Made by a program: the position numbers and the translations under genes. 64,000 bases of DNA, from positions 20,933,402 through 20,997,401 of the forward strand of contig OZ024865.1 of NCBI GenBank assembly GCA_964017155.1, given 5' to 3'. The notes under the pieces are model-generated. The model saw nothing but the letters and a program-made list of their open reading frames with translations, did no database searches and had not been told where the DNA came from. This DNA comes from Oasisia sp. SBJ-2009. Lineage: Eukaryota > Annelida > Polychaeta > Sabellida > Siboglinidae. Below, one piece after another: positions 31,531 through 43,385 of the stretch. The first letter of the stretch is position 1. Each line of letters opens with the position of its first letter.

Positions 31531-33801
31531 TCACTTCGCAGAGAAGTCCCTAATGGACTTCTGCTTTGCCCCCGCAGCCAACCTAATGCTATGGTCCTGC
31601 ACAAGGGTCTGGAGTTTCGTGGCAGCTTCCAACACGGATGGGTCACTTGCCAGCAGGGCAAACGAGACAAGTTCTCCCACGTGACCCAAGGCCACCTTCG
31701 TGGGAATAGCAGCGGGCGCAGCTGCCTCCAAGATGCCTTCCTCATCACCATTGCTGTCCTCTTCGACTTGGTCGCCTCTCGCCTTGGCGATCAAGTCCAC
31801 TTCCCAGTCGTCACTGGCGATGTTGGTGGTGCTGGTGGCCTTGTCCATGCCAATGTACTCCCCCCACGACACAACACCCAGCAACTCATCGTATGCTGCA
31901 CCCTCTGGTGGCAGCATGTAGGGCTCTTACTCCACGTCCACCACATCGCCAAACCCACACTTGGCAAAACACTTCGCAAATGTGTCCGATGACACGCTGG
32001 CCCAGGCAAGGTGCAGCCAGTGGATCGCGTCGAGCACATCCACACGCTTGCTCAGCTCGGTGGCCGTGCAAGCGTCGTCCATCTTGGCCAAGACGTGGCG
32101 CATCAGCCGCTTGCGGTAGTGAGCCTTGAACGCTGCGATGATGCCCGCATCACAGGGCTGGTGGCTAGAGGTCGTGTTCGGCGGCGGGAAGAGTATCTTG
32201 ACGTTCGTCAGCTGGATGTCAGGGTGGGCACCGCAGTTGTCCACGAACAGCAAGATGTGTCGGCCCTGTAGAAGCATCTTGCTGTTCTGTTTCTCCAGCC
32301 ACTCCCTGGACAAGGACGAGGTCATCAGGCCTTCTTGTTCGCACGGTAGGTCACTGGCAGGGCGGCTGTGTCGACTCCCCGGAAGCAGCGGGGCTTCAGC
32401 GACTTGCCGATGACGAACGGCTTCAGCTTGTCACCTGCTGCGGAGCAGGCCAACAGCACGGTGACCCTCTCCTTGGATGTCTTTATCCCTTTCCGAGGGT
32501 CGCCCCGGATGACCATTGAACGCTTGGGGAGGGCACGGTAGTAGAGCCCCGTTTCGTCAGCGTTGTAGATATCTTCGAGAGTGTAGCCAGAGGTCAAATC
32601 CGGGAGACGGACGGTCCAGTCGGCCACGACATCTGCAGGGACCTCTGCCGCCTCGCCTCGCCACACAACGCAGCCCACTTGACGCCGTGACGCTTCTGCC
32701 AGGCCTCCAGCCAGCCGTTGGATGCGGTCAGCTCGTCATGCTCCATCTTGAGCGACAGCATCGTGGCTTTCTCCTGAAACATGATTTTAAAATGTCTGAG
32801 TCCATGTGTAAATAAAGCTCTTAACCTGCATGGTCAACAAAATAAATATTTACTTGTTTGAATAATAAAACATGCCTGTTTAACATCATTCTAAGACCAA
32901 GTCATACAAAGTTCATATGTAAATAAAACTTGACCTGAATTGCAAGTTCAACAGAATATAAATTATTTACTTGTTAAAATAATAAAACAAGACTGGCTAA
33001 CAACAACTGATTCTAAGACCACCTACATGTGTAAACAAAACGTGACCAGCATTGCGAGTTCAACAAAACACTGTAATAAATATTTGTGTTAAAATAATAA
33101 ACCGTGGTTGGTTACCAACAAATAAGACTAACGCGTACAAAAACACAAATTATTTATAATTACGAATCGTTATAACTAAGCTAAATTTGTTGCATTATAA
33201 AATACGATGGACGAAAGGATCCCAGCCCAGGCCAATGCAAACGCTGGCACCGGCGTACAAAGGCAAAGTTTGTTTATGTAGGACAAAATTAAAACACTGC
33301 CACAAACATAGCTTATGACATAAGTAGATACGGCTCAGTAACAATAGCTGTTAACGGTAAATTTAATAAACATCATTTAACTGAACGGCAACGTGTCTTA
33401 TTCTGTATGTAACATCAAGCCGGAGTCCAGGAAAAAATGGCGGCTTGCAAATGGCGACGATTTTAACAACTTTATCAGCGTGTTAAAAACCAACATACCT
33501 GGATGAGTTTGCGGCTGACTGGCAACTCTTTCGAACGGGCAGTGGAAAACCACTCCCAGACCAGCTGGTTCAACTCTTCGTATACTGTCTTCCTTCTCTT
33601 GACGTATTTTAAGTCGGGCCGGCCGCCCGTCTCTCACTCGCACGAAATGGCCGTCCTCTCCAACCGAATTCGGGCGATTTGGGTTTTCCCGCACCCAACT
33701 TCCTTCGCAATCTTGCGGCAAGACTGCCCAGAATCCAGTCGCCTAAGCACGTCCATCCGCTGAGCTAGGCTCAACACCTTACGCTTGTTGTCGCTCGACA
33801 T
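31531..33801 (-). pseudogene. pogo/Tigger transposase (two exons, three lesions)
   Basis: Exon 1 (33801-33499) starts MSSDNKRKVLSLAQRMDVLR, a CENP-B N-type helix-turn-helix, and ends at a donor CAG|GTATG. Exon 2 begins at 32773 after TCATGTTTCAG and has the Tc5/CENP-B DNA-binding half (ASNGWLEAWQKRHGVKW). The DDE_1 core follows: YNADETGLYYR, ILLFVDNCGAHPD and SSHQPCDAGIIAAFK give the three catalytic Asp. An acidic C-terminal tail runs 31917-31531. Breaks: TGA in exon 1 near 33637, a one-base frameshift near 32660, and TAA near 31929 before the tail. All catalytic residues are still present, so inactivation is recent. Confidence 0.9.
32808..33125. repeat. About 113-bp tandem repeat, three diverged copies, in the pogo intron
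   Basis: Each copy has a TGTAAATAAA-like start, a CTTGACCTG-like segment, AGTTCAACA and AATAATAAA. Confidence 0.65.
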
Positions 33802-34174
33802 AACTTAACAATAATAACAATAATTTATGGTAATTTGGAGAAAATAAAACACGTGTGGATTGATCGATTGCGAGAGCGGTTGTAAATTTAAATAGGTCAC
33901 CAGCTGTGGGTGGAGATCCCGCGCGCTTTCTCCGTTCCCAGCATCCATTGTGCTGAACAGGAAATGGTCGCCGCCATCTTTAAAATATTATCGAATATTT
34001 TTTTTTCAATATAAAGTTAACTGTACGCCGTAGCAGGTGAAAAAAAAAAAAAAATCGCTGTCCGCGTCCACCAGGTGGCCACTCATCTCAGGGACATTTC
34101 CGTTGAAAAGTGATCAGGACATCGGAAAACTGTCCGTACATAGCAGGTGGACGCTCATCGCGGGGGCCGCTGAA

Positions 34175-34188
34175 GACAGGTTCTACTG
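34175..34188 (-). repeat. pogo terminal inverted repeat, right
   Basis: GACAGGTTCTACTG, exact complement of the left repeat; TA at 34189-34190. Confidence 0.88.
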
Positions 34189-34190
34189 TA

Positions 34191-34385
34191 ACAGATGCTA
34201 CTTTCGATGGCTTGGATTTCACCATGTTAATGTGGTTCTTCCAGTTTAACGATACATCAATTAAGACGCCAAGAAATTTAGTGGCTTGAACTCTCTGTAT
34301 AGTAACATTATTGATAATGATAGCAACATCTTGTTGATGGGTATATCTGCCAAATAATATGTCTTCGGTCGGCCGGTAGAGTTAG
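34191..34385 (-). pseudogene. LINE RT thumb region, right of the pogo element
   Basis: Minus strand: VTIQRVQATKFLGVLIDVSL NWKNHI. This TKFLGVLID block follows the RT palm in LINE proteins and continues at 31026 once the pogo element is removed. At 34385 it changes abruptly into LINE ORF1 sequence, so the RT palm and endonuclease are deleted or two LINEs are joined. Confidence 0.8.
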
Positions 34386-34905
34386 GTCCCGTTCGGTGCG
34401 CACACTCAATGCAAATAGCGTTCGCTTCAGCTTAAGGCAGTTTCAGCGCTGTAGTGAAACTCTTCCTCACGACTGCCTCGGTGTCAGCCCAATTTTCGGT
34501 GGTGATTTCTGCTACCCCGTCGATCCGCAAATTGTTTCTTCTCATCTGATTTTCGATGTAGTCGATGCCGTCTTCCATTTCTCATTGTGCGCAGGTTACC
34601 TGTTCGACATCTCTGGTGGTGTTGAGTCGGTTGCTCTGGCTGTGGGTGGTCATCTTCATCTCGTCTATTTCTCTCTGCGTGTACTGCAGGCTCATGTGAA
34701 GGTCCGCGACCTCTCGTATCTCCCGCACCAGCTTGTCGACTCGCTTGTTGTTTGCCTCAATGAATGATTGGAGGCAGACTTGGAAAGCCTTCTGCTCAAT
34801 GTCCAACATTTTCTCGAATGACACTTGTTGCTTGGTCAGAGCATCGCTGACAATTGCGTCGACGTCTGAGTCGTCATGGTGTGAGGTCGATCGAGTCTTC
34901 CCCAT
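34386..34905 (-). pseudogene. LINE ORF1-like coiled-coil protein
   Basis: The ORF 34905-34582 begins MGKTRSTSHHDDSDVDAIVS and contains a coiled coil (KRVDKLVREIREVADLHMSL, then QYTQREIDEM). After frame changes, remnants of an RRNNLRIDG-type segment follow to about 34400. This is the pattern of L1/CR1-type ORF1 RNA-binding proteins: coiled coil, then RRM-like domain. Confidence 0.65.
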
Positions 34906-35370
34906 TGTCTATGTGTCACGGCAGAAGTCTCATCTCTCAGACTGGACCACACAACCTTACAGTATTAGGCTGACACTCAGTAGAGTGTTACGCGCTTAGC
35001 CGCAACATTGGCTTAACGGTCACTCACTTGCGCTGTCGTATGTAGAATTTTCCCACGTTGTGTTGTCAATATGGGCAATATTCCCAGTACGAAGAAGTAC
35101 GGAATAAATATACAAGTTTTTGTAGGTCTGTGGAAATTTCTTCTTTCTTCCCACAAATGCAAAGATATACTCACTTCCTTGCTATAATGTCACTCGTAAT
35201 ATGATTTCATGTATATAATAAGTATAAATAACACTTGTTGTAGAGCTCGTTGCGGGCATGTCTGTTGTCTCTAATCGAATCCTGGTGAACTGTGAAAGAC
35301 CATCACACAAGAGCGAGAAATGAACGGATATCAGACATATAGACTCACTCACCTATGGTAATATAAATGG
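34906..35370. other. No recognisable feature
   Basis: Possibly 5' UTR of the LINE; nothing supported. Confidence 0.35.
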
Positions 35371-35718
35371 ATATGCCCCGCGGGTGGAGTGATAATAGAG
35401 GCGTTCACCCGCTGCTGCCATGTGGACACCATCGTCAGACAACAAGGAAACACAGTCGGACAGCATCCCATGATGCTTCCAGTAAACACACTTAGGAAAT
35501 AGTTGAGTTCCACATTCACCTGTCGACCACAGAGTTGTAATGTGGGCGCAGGGGGTGACGGGAAGGCAGCCCTAATCTTTTACCCCGAGGCAAAACACGA
35601 TAACACAGTTGGCAGATTGCCACGTACAGAACACCCTTCTCTGAAATGAAGATGCGAGCAAGGGACAGAATATCACGAGCATGCTGGAGTGGGAGTCATT
35701 CAAGTCGTTTCCCCCGTT
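35371..35718 (-). pseudogene. SGNH-hydrolase exon
   Basis: An acceptor ATAATTTTGCAG is followed by NGGNDLNDSHSSMLVIF, block III of SGNH enzymes. After an in-frame TAG near 35573 the same frame gives LLSDDGVHMAAAGERLYYHS, block V with the Asp and His. A GTGAGT donor follows at about 35354. Block I with the catalytic Ser would be in an upstream exon, not found. The large duplication starts exactly at the acceptor (35720). Likely a transposon-borne esterase rather than a host gene. Confidence 0.65.
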
Positions 35719-36242
35719 CTGCAAAATTATCATATCAGCCAACTGAGCCGCAGATTGCGGAGCACCAAAGTAGTTCACGCAAATACTCGAGGATTGCCGG
35801 AATAACGACGAGCAACAATAAAAATGAACAAAACTATAGTTGCAACTCACAACACTGTCGATGTGGAATCGATGGACGATTTGTAGAACAGAATCTACCA
35901 AACTCAACAAAATAACGCAGCTATAAAACTCTTTCAAATGTATCTCCAAATTACTGTTGTCTTCGCGCTGGTGGGAGCAATCGTAATGATGGCCGAGGCC
36001 AGCTGGCTTTCTCTACACACTGTGAAACTTATTGTCTTATTGTCATATTGTCATAAACCCACATCGATTGACCGAAAAGTTCATTTCTCCCCTACGGGCT
36101 ATATGCTCAATATTCCTAATAATTAATTATGCTGGTCCGACCTACATTTTGCCACAGTTCAATTATATTGTTTGTAGGCGGTTAGAGGTCTGAGGAGAAT
36201 GAAAATAATGAGCATGAGAACAGGGGTCCAAAAGGTGAACTT

Positions 36243-38038
36243 GCGGTACCTTTGCATTCTTTGTGCTTTACTACTAGCGGTACCTTTGCATTCTTTGTGC
36301 GTTACTACTAGCGGTACCTTTGCATTCTTTGTGCGTTACTACTAGCGGTACCTTTGCATTCTTTGTGCGTTACTACTAGCGGTACCTTTGCATTCTTTGT
36401 GCTTTACTACTAGCGGTACCTTTGCATTCTTTGTGCGTTACTACTAGCGGTACCTTTGCATTCTTTGTGCTTTACTACTAGCGGTACCTTTGCATTCTTT
36501 GTGCGTTACTACTAGCGGTACCTTTGCATTCTTATTGCTTTACTACTAGCGGTACCTTTGCATTCTTTGTGCTTTACTACTAGCGGTACCTTTGCATTCT
36601 TATTGCTTTACTACTAGCGGTACCTTTGCATTCTTTGTGCTTTACTACTAGCGGTACCTTTGCATTCTTTGTGCGTTACTACTAGCGGTACCTTTGCATT
36701 CTTTGTGCTTTACTACTAGCGGTACCTTTGCATTCTTTGTGCGTTACTACTAGCGGTAACTTTGCATTCTTATTGCTTTACTACTAGCGGTACCTTTGCA
36801 TTCTTTGTGCGTTACTACTAGCGGTACCTTTGCATTCTTATTGCTTTACTACTAGCGGTACCTTTGCATTCTTTGTGCTTTACTACTAGCGGTACCTTTG
36901 CATTCTTTGTGCGTTACTACTAGCGGTACCTTTGCATTCTTTGTGCGTTACTACTAGCGGTACCTTTGCATTCTTTGTGCTTTACTACTAGCGGTACCTT
37001 TGCATTCTTATTGCTTTACTACTAGCGGTACCTTTGCATTCTTTGTGCTTTACTACTAGCGGTACCTTTGCATTCTTATTGCTTTACTACTAGCGGTACC
37101 TTTGCATTCTTATTGCTTTACTACTAGCGGTACCTTTGCATTCTTTGTGCGTTACTACTAGCGGTACCTTTGCATTCTTTGTGCTTTACTACTAGCGGTA
37201 CCTTTGCATTCTTTGTGCGTTACTACTAGCGGTACCTTTGCATTCTTATTGCTTTACTACTAGCGGTACCTTTGCATTCTTTGTGCGTTACTACTAGCGG
37301 TACCTTTGCATTCTTATTGCTTTACTACTAGCGGTACCTTTGCATTCTTTGTGCTTTACTACTAGCGGTACCTTTGCATTCTTTGTGCGTTACTACTAGC
37401 GGTACCTTTGCATTCTTTGTGCTTTACTACTAGCGGTACCTTTGCATTCTTTGTGCGTTACTACTAGCGGTACCTTTGCATTCTTATTGCTTTACTACTA
37501 GCGGTACCTTTGCATTCTTTGTGCGTTACTACTAGCGGTACCTTTGCATTCTTATTGCTTTACTACTAGCGGTACCTTTGCATTCTTTGTGCTTTACTAC
37601 TAGCGGTACCTTTGCATTCTTATTGCTTTACTACTAGCGGTACCTTTGCATTCTTTGTGCGTTACTACTAGCGGTACCTTTGCATTCTTATTGCTTTACT
37701 ACTAGCGGTACCTTTGCATTCTTTGTGCGTTACTACTAGCGGTACCTTTGCATTCTTATTGCTTTACTACTAGCGGTACCTTTGCATTCTTTGTGCTTTA
37801 CTACTAGCGGTACCTTTGCATTCTTTGTGCGTTACTACTAGCGGTACCTTTGCATTCTTTGTGCGTTACTACTAGCGGTACCTTTGCATTCTTTGTGCTT
37901 TACTACTAGCGGTACCTTTGCATTCTTTGTGCGTTACTACTAGCGGTACCTTTGCATTCTTTGTGCGTTACTACTAGCGGTACCTTTGCATTCTTTGTGC
38001 TTTACTACTAGCGGTACCTTTGCATTCTTTGTGCTTTC
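36243..38038. repeat. 34-bp minisatellite, copy 1 (about 53 units)
   Basis: Unit GCGGTACCTTTGCATTCTTT followed by GTGCTTTACTACTA. Three main variants (GTGCT, GTGCG, ATTGCT) are interspersed in a non-random order. There are no unique spacers. It overlaps the 3' end of the recombinase-like gene, whose last codons (QRMQRYR) come from it. Confidence 0.96.
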
Positions 38039-38043
38039 TTCTC

Positions 38044-39231
38044 TTCCCACTGTTGTTGATCTGATGTTGCTCATGTGACAGGTCGCCTGTAAATAATATA
38101 CAACACTTACGATGTTGCATTCACGTACATGAAACATTTGTTGGCCAGGTGATTTGCCCAATGGCAGCCGGTAGAAGTCTCGATGGACGCTTATGGAATG
38201 TCCCATGAATTGTGCCAGTTGATCTTGTGATGTTTCTGATATTTCACATACTTGGGACAGTGTGGCCAAGTGTTTCCGTAGTCCGGTCCACGTGAAGCCT
38301 TCCGGTTGTTTTAGATCAACTTCCCGGACACATTCTGACTGTGCATCGGCCCCTCGGTACGGCCTGTTAGAATTTGGCCAGCAGAATAGGTAGTTGCCTC
38401 AGAGCGTGTATCATACAAATTCTGCGTAATCGCTTGCCTTTGTCACCATCTGTTTCCTCAGCTGTGTTGATTTCTCTCTCACATGTCCGAACAGGGTTTG
38501 CACATCTTCGTATAGGGGAAGTAATTTATTTTTGTTGGACTTGTTTATGTCGATGGTTTGTAGTGCACCCGGCGAGATACTCTCAGCCCACATAGCATCG
38601 TAGAGTTCCTGGAATGTCTTCCCATGCATCTCTTTTGTTTTGTCTTCTTCCACGAGGCCTTCACATATCACAATTTTGGCACATTTATTTAGCAAGTATC
38701 CCAAATTGAGTGCAAGGCTGGGTGTACGGTACTTTCTTGACGATTCATCAAATCCTGCGACGTTCTTCACAGCGTTGATGGTTTCAGCAAAGTTCTTTGG
38801 CGCAATGCAATCCTCAATGCAGTGGATGTTGGAATTCGGCATTCGTCTTGCGCTTAGGACTAGCCTGGCTAGCTCCCTCATTTCACTGCTAACAAAAGTA
38901 GCTGTGTGTTCTTCTAGGTCCTTTTTCTGCCATTTCCGCTTTCCGAAGGTTTGTCATTTCTTGCTAGTTTGGCAACTTCGTCATCATTCATCGAGTTGAC
39001 AACATGCATGAAGAAGCTGGTGTTTTCTTCATCCGTTATCGGGAGTAACAGTCGACCACCCTGAACTGCTTCGTTCCATGTCAAATTTGATTTTGTTTTC
39101 TTCGTGCATCTCCTTTGGTGGTCATTCAGAATGAACTGTACACTGCTGAATGGTGTGGCGAATAGATGGGATGTTGCAGATACAGGAAGAAACAACCTAC
39201 ACATGTTATCTTCAGACATGCATATAGACAC
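38044..39231 (-). pseudogene. Crypton-like tyrosine recombinase remnant, copy 1
   Basis: Minus-strand order: MSICMSEDNMCRLFLPVS, HVVNSMNDDEVAKLARNDK, frameshift near 38945, then EMRELARLVLSARRMPNSNI, FAETINAVKNVAGFDESSRK, SLALNLGYLLNKCAKIVICE, KNKLLPLYEDVQTLF. After a deletion the catalytic C-terminus follows: TGLRKHLATLSQV, QFMGHSISVHRDFYRLP (GH box and Tyr). I recognise it as a multi-copy metazoan YR family without RT. The region that should carry the first catalytic Arg is missing, and two stops lie near 38400. A 24-bp GTAAGT...TTTACAG segment (38086-38109) may be a shrunken intron. Confidence 0.65.
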
Positions 39232-39397
39232 AAACGTACTTTAGGTTCAGGTAATCACATATGTTATAGAGCCTACCCTCGTCATCCATGTCACATCTCC
39301 AATGACAATCTGATCATTGGCAGAAATATGTGCCGATGCAAAAATGCATAGATGTGACACACCTCTGTGTGGTACAACCCGGACCACAGCGTTGCCA
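39232..39397 (-). other. Open minus-strand linker between recombinase and 33-bp array, copy 1
   Basis: The frame running out of the 33-bp repeat stays open to 39247 (GNAVVRVVPHRGVSHLCIF) and then stops. It is unclear whether it is coding. Confidence 0.3.
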
Positions 39398-39692
39398 GTG
39401 TCTCCACCCTGTACCTCCTGTATTGGTTGAGTCTCTCCACACTGCACCTCCTGTATTGGTTGAGTCTCTCCACACTGTACCTCCTGTATTGGTTGAGTCT
39501 CTCCACACTGTACCTCCTGTATTGGTTGAGTCTCTCCACACTGTACCTCCTGTATTGGTTGAGTCTCTCCACACTGTACCTCCTGTATTGGTTGAGTCTC
39601 TCCACACTGTACCTCCTGTATTGGTTGAGTCTCTCCACACTGTACCTCCTGTATTGGTCGAGTCTCTCCACACTGTACCTCCTGTATTGGTT
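39398..39692. repeat. 33-bp minisatellite, copy 1 (about 9 units)
   Basis: Unit GAGTCTCTCCACACTGTACC followed by TCCTGTATTGGTT. 33 bp is eleven codons, so frames are preserved. Confidence 0.96.
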
Positions 39693-39699
39693 GCCCTCC

Positions 39700-40490
39700 G
39701 TATTGGTTGGCTCAGTGGCATTGACACTAGATTTGATTAAGTCATCACACAATATGGTAGTAATATATGTTTACTTAAGTAAGGATTAACATAACATGTG
39801 CCTACATATAATATGCTTGACAATAAATATAATAGCTTTACTCATAAAAGGTTTCTACTGAAACTAATTTCATGAAATATTGTAATTAAGATAACAGCAT
39901 CAATATTTGTTTAAACCATATAAATTACATAATTTAATTTACAATCATTAATATCTGGTAGGCTTTTTTTATCAATACTCCCGGAATAATTCAATATCAC
40001 GTGCCAGATGATGGTACATACTCCCAAATGATTTCTGTACTAAACTATTTGCCGAGCATGCATGGATTTAGTCAGCAGAACAAAATGTTATTTGTGCTCT
40101 ATTATAGAAGCTAGTGAAGATAATAATTTTGACATAACAGAAGGAATTTGATAAATATCTATAGATATCACATCTTATTCCAGGGGTCGTACATTAGTTA
40201 CTGAAACCTGGCACCCAAGGTTCAAGCAGTCGATAATTGAATTTACCATAACTCCTGGTGTTGAAATAAAAAATGATACATAGTATGTCTTCGTTGTACC
40301 TCTTTTCAGCCAATATGGCAATACTCCCAAACATGACAAAGAGAACAACTGCAGAATTAGTGATATATCTAATCTGTGCTACTTGCTAAGAAATTTTGAT
40401 CAATGCACGTATTAAGAATTTATTACAAAAAAGTGGTCAGTGGTATAACATTACATAAATGTACACACATTTATGCATTTATTTATATAT
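39700..40490. other. AT-rich unique part of the duplication, copy 1
   Basis: No coding signal. It pairs with 45967-46760 at about 98-99 percent identity. Confidence 0.6.
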
Positions 40491-40745
40491 ATGTGACGAG
40501 TCCTGACGAAAAGGTTCACATGTACAAAATCAAAAATATTGAGTTATATATATTGTTGGAAAGAGCAAATATTCAGCTTTAATATGGTATATATCTTGTT
40601 GCTATAGCGTATTTCTATCTGAAGTTATTGCACGCTGAACACCCATGGTGTTGAAATGTTCAAACTGAGTAAAACCCGTTTGAAGTCTGAGAACATATCT
40701 ACTGAAAAATACAATTGTTACCATGAACGGATTCCCATGAAATTT
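40491..40745. other. 255-bp spacer between the two duplication copies
   Basis: Not present in either copy; AT-rich, no motif. Confidence 0.6.
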
Positions 40746-41252
40746 TGCAAAATTATCATATCGGCCAACTGAGCCGCAGATTGCGGAGCGCCAAAGTAGT
40801 TCACGCAAATACTCGAGGATCGCCGGAATAACGACGAGCATCAATAAAAATTAACAAAACTATAGTTGCAACTCACAACACTGTCAATGTGGAATCGATG
40901 GACGATTTGTAGAACAGAATCTACCAAACTCAACAAAATAACGCAGCTATAAAACTCTTTCAAATGTATCTCCAAATTACTGTTGTCTTCGCGCTGGTGG
41001 GAGCAATCGTAATGATGGCCGAGGCCAGCTGGCTTTCTCTACACACTGTGAAACTTATTGTCATAAACCCACATCGATTGACCGAAAAGTTCATTTCTCC
41101 CCTACGGGCTATATGCTCAATATTCCTAATAATTAATTATGCTGGTCCGACCTACATTTTGCCACAGTTCAAGTATATTGTTTGTAGGCGGTTAGAGGTC
41201 TGAGGAGAATGAAAATAATGAGCATAGGAACAGGGGTCCAAAAGGTGAACTT

Positions 41253-42028
41253 GCGGTACCTTTGCATTCTTTGTGCTTTACTACTAGCGGTACCTTTGCA
41301 TTCTTTGTGCGTTACTACTAGCGGTACCTTTGCATTCTTTGTGCGTTACTACTAGCGGTACCTTTGCATTCTTATTGCTTTACTACTAGCGGTACCTTTG
41401 CATTCTTTGTGCGTTACTACTAGCGGTACCTTTGCATTCTTTGTGCTTTACTACTAGCGGTACCTTTGTATTCTTTGTGCTTTACTACTAGCGGTACCTT
41501 TGCATTCTTTGTGCGTTACTACTAGCGGTACCTTTGCATTCTTTGTGCTTTACTACTAGCGGTACCTTTGCATTCTTTGTGCGTTACTACTAGCGGTACC
41601 TTTGCATTCTTTCTGCTTTACTACTAGCGGTACCTTTGCATTCTTTGTGCTTTACTACTAGCGGTACCTTTGCATTCTTTGTGCGTTACTACTAGCGGTA
41701 CCTTTGTATTCTTTCTGCTTTACTACTAGCGGTACCTTTGCATTCTTTGTGCTTTACTACTAGCGGTACCTTTGCATTCTTTGTGCTTTACTACTAGCGG
41801 TACCTTTGCATTCTTTGTGCTTTACTACTAGCGGTACCTTTGCATTCTTTGTGCGTTACTACTAGCGGTACCTTTGCATTCTTTGTGCTTTACTACTAGC
41901 GGTACCTTTGCATTCTTTGTGCGTTACTACTAGCGGTACCTTTGCATTCTTTGTGCGTCACTACTAGCGGTACCTTTGCATTCTTTGTGCTTTACTACTA
42001 GCGGTACCTTTGCATTCTTTGTGCTTTC
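41253..42028. repeat. 34-bp minisatellite, copy 2 (about 23 units)
   Basis: Same unit as 36243-38038; variants include TTCTGCT, not seen in copy 1. Confidence 0.96.
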
Positions 42029-42033
42029 TTCTC

Positions 42034-43219
42034 TTCCCACTGTTGTTGATCTGATGTTGCTCATGTGACAGGTCGCCTGTAAATAATATACAACACTTAC
42101 GATGTTGCATTCACGTACATGAAACATTTGTTGGCCAGGTGATTTGCCCAATGGCAGCCGGTAGAAGTCTCGATGGATGCATATGGAATGTCCCATGAAT
42201 TGTGCCAGTTGATCTTGTGATGTTTCTGATATTTCACATACTTGGGACAGTGTGGCCAAGTGTTTCCGTAGTCCGCTCCACGTGAAGCCTTCCGGTTGTT
42301 TTAGATCAACTTCCCGGACACATTCTGACTGTGCATCAGCCCCTCGGTACGGCCTGTTAGAATTTGGCCAGCAGAATAGGTAGTTGCCTCAGAGCGTGTA
42401 TCATACAAATTCTGCGTAATCGCTTGCCTTTGTTACCACCTGTTTCCTCAGCTGTGTTGATTTCTCTCACACGTCCGAACAGGGTTTGCACATCTTCGTA
42501 TAGGGGAAGTAATTTATTTTTGTTGGACTTGTTTATGTCGATGGTTTGTAGTGCACCCGGCGAGATACTCTCAGCCCACATAGCATCGTAGAGTTCCTGG
42601 AATGTCTTCCCATGCATCTCTTTTGTTTTGTCTTCTTCCACGAGGCCTTCACATATCACAATTTTGGCACATTTATTTAGCAAGTATCCCAAATTGAGTG
42701 CAAGGCTGGGTGTACGGTACTTTCTTGACGATTCATCAAATCCTGCGACGTTCTTCACAGCGTTGATGGTTTCAGCAAAGTTCTTTGGCGCAATGCAATC
42801 CTCAATGCAGTGGATGTTGGAATTCGGCATTCGTCTTGCGCTTAGGACTAGCCTGGCTAGCTCCCTCATTTCACTGCTAACAAAAGTAGCTGTGTGTTCT
42901 TCTAGGTCCTTTTTCTGCCATTTCCGCTTTCCGAAGGTTTGTCATTTCTTGCTAGTTTGGCAACTTCGTCATCATTCATCGAGTTGACAACATGCATGAA
43001 GAAGCTGGTGTTTTCTTCATCCGTTATCTGGAGTAACAGTCGACCACCCTGAACTGCTTCGTTCCATGTCAAATTTGATTTTGTTTCCTTCGTGCATCTC
43101 CTTTGGTGGTCATTCAGAATGAACTGTACACTGCTGAATGGTGTGGCGAATAGATGGGATGTTGCAGATACAGGAAGAAACAACCTACAAGTGTTATCTT
43201 CAGACATGCATATAGACAC
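42034..43219 (-). pseudogene. Crypton-like tyrosine recombinase remnant, copy 2
   Basis: Same structure as 38044-39231, including the same frameshift near 42935 and the same missing catalytic segment, so both lesions predate the duplication. Differences are a 2-bp loss near 42467 that changes the frame after TLFGRVRE, and a few substitutions such as SICIHRDFY for SISVHRDFY. Confidence 0.65.
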
Positions 43220-43385
43220 AACAGTACTTTAGGTTCAGGTAATCACATATGTTATAGAGCCTACCCTCGTCATCCATGTCACATCTCCAATGACAATCTG
43301 ATCATTGGCAGAAATATGTGCCGATGCAAAAATGCATAGATGTGACACACCTCTGTGTGGTACAACCCGGACCACAGCGTTGCCA

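Larger units (their letters stand above)
31027..34188 (-). mobile_element. pogo/Tigger-type element (3,162 bp)
   Basis: CAGTAGAACCTGTC at 31027 is repeated inverted at 34175-34188, and TA lies outside each end. TA duplication, a CAGT start and a CENP-B/DDE_1 gene define the pogo group. The gene on the minus strand has two exons. A subterminal motif CAGGTG-x(5)-CTCATC occurs at about 31061, 34066 and 34143. The element interrupts a LINE RT whose frame reads across the site. Confidence 0.92.
35720..40490. repeat. Large near-tandem duplication, copy 1 (4.77 kb)
   Basis: Begins TGCAAAATTATCATATC at 35720 and matches copy 2 from 40746. Flanking single-copy parts differ by about 1-2 percent by eye. 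Copy 1 has 53 units of the 34-bp repeat and 9 of the 33-bp repeat. Confidence 0.93.

Noticed and set aside
34037..34249. Plus-strand 70-codon ORF beginning MKKKKK
   Set aside because: It starts in a poly-A run in the pogo end and crosses the terminal repeat, so it is not a gene.
36243..38038. CRISPR-like array of 34-bp repeats
   Set aside because: Units are contiguous with no unique spacers, there are no cas genes, and the sequence is animal. It is a minisatellite.
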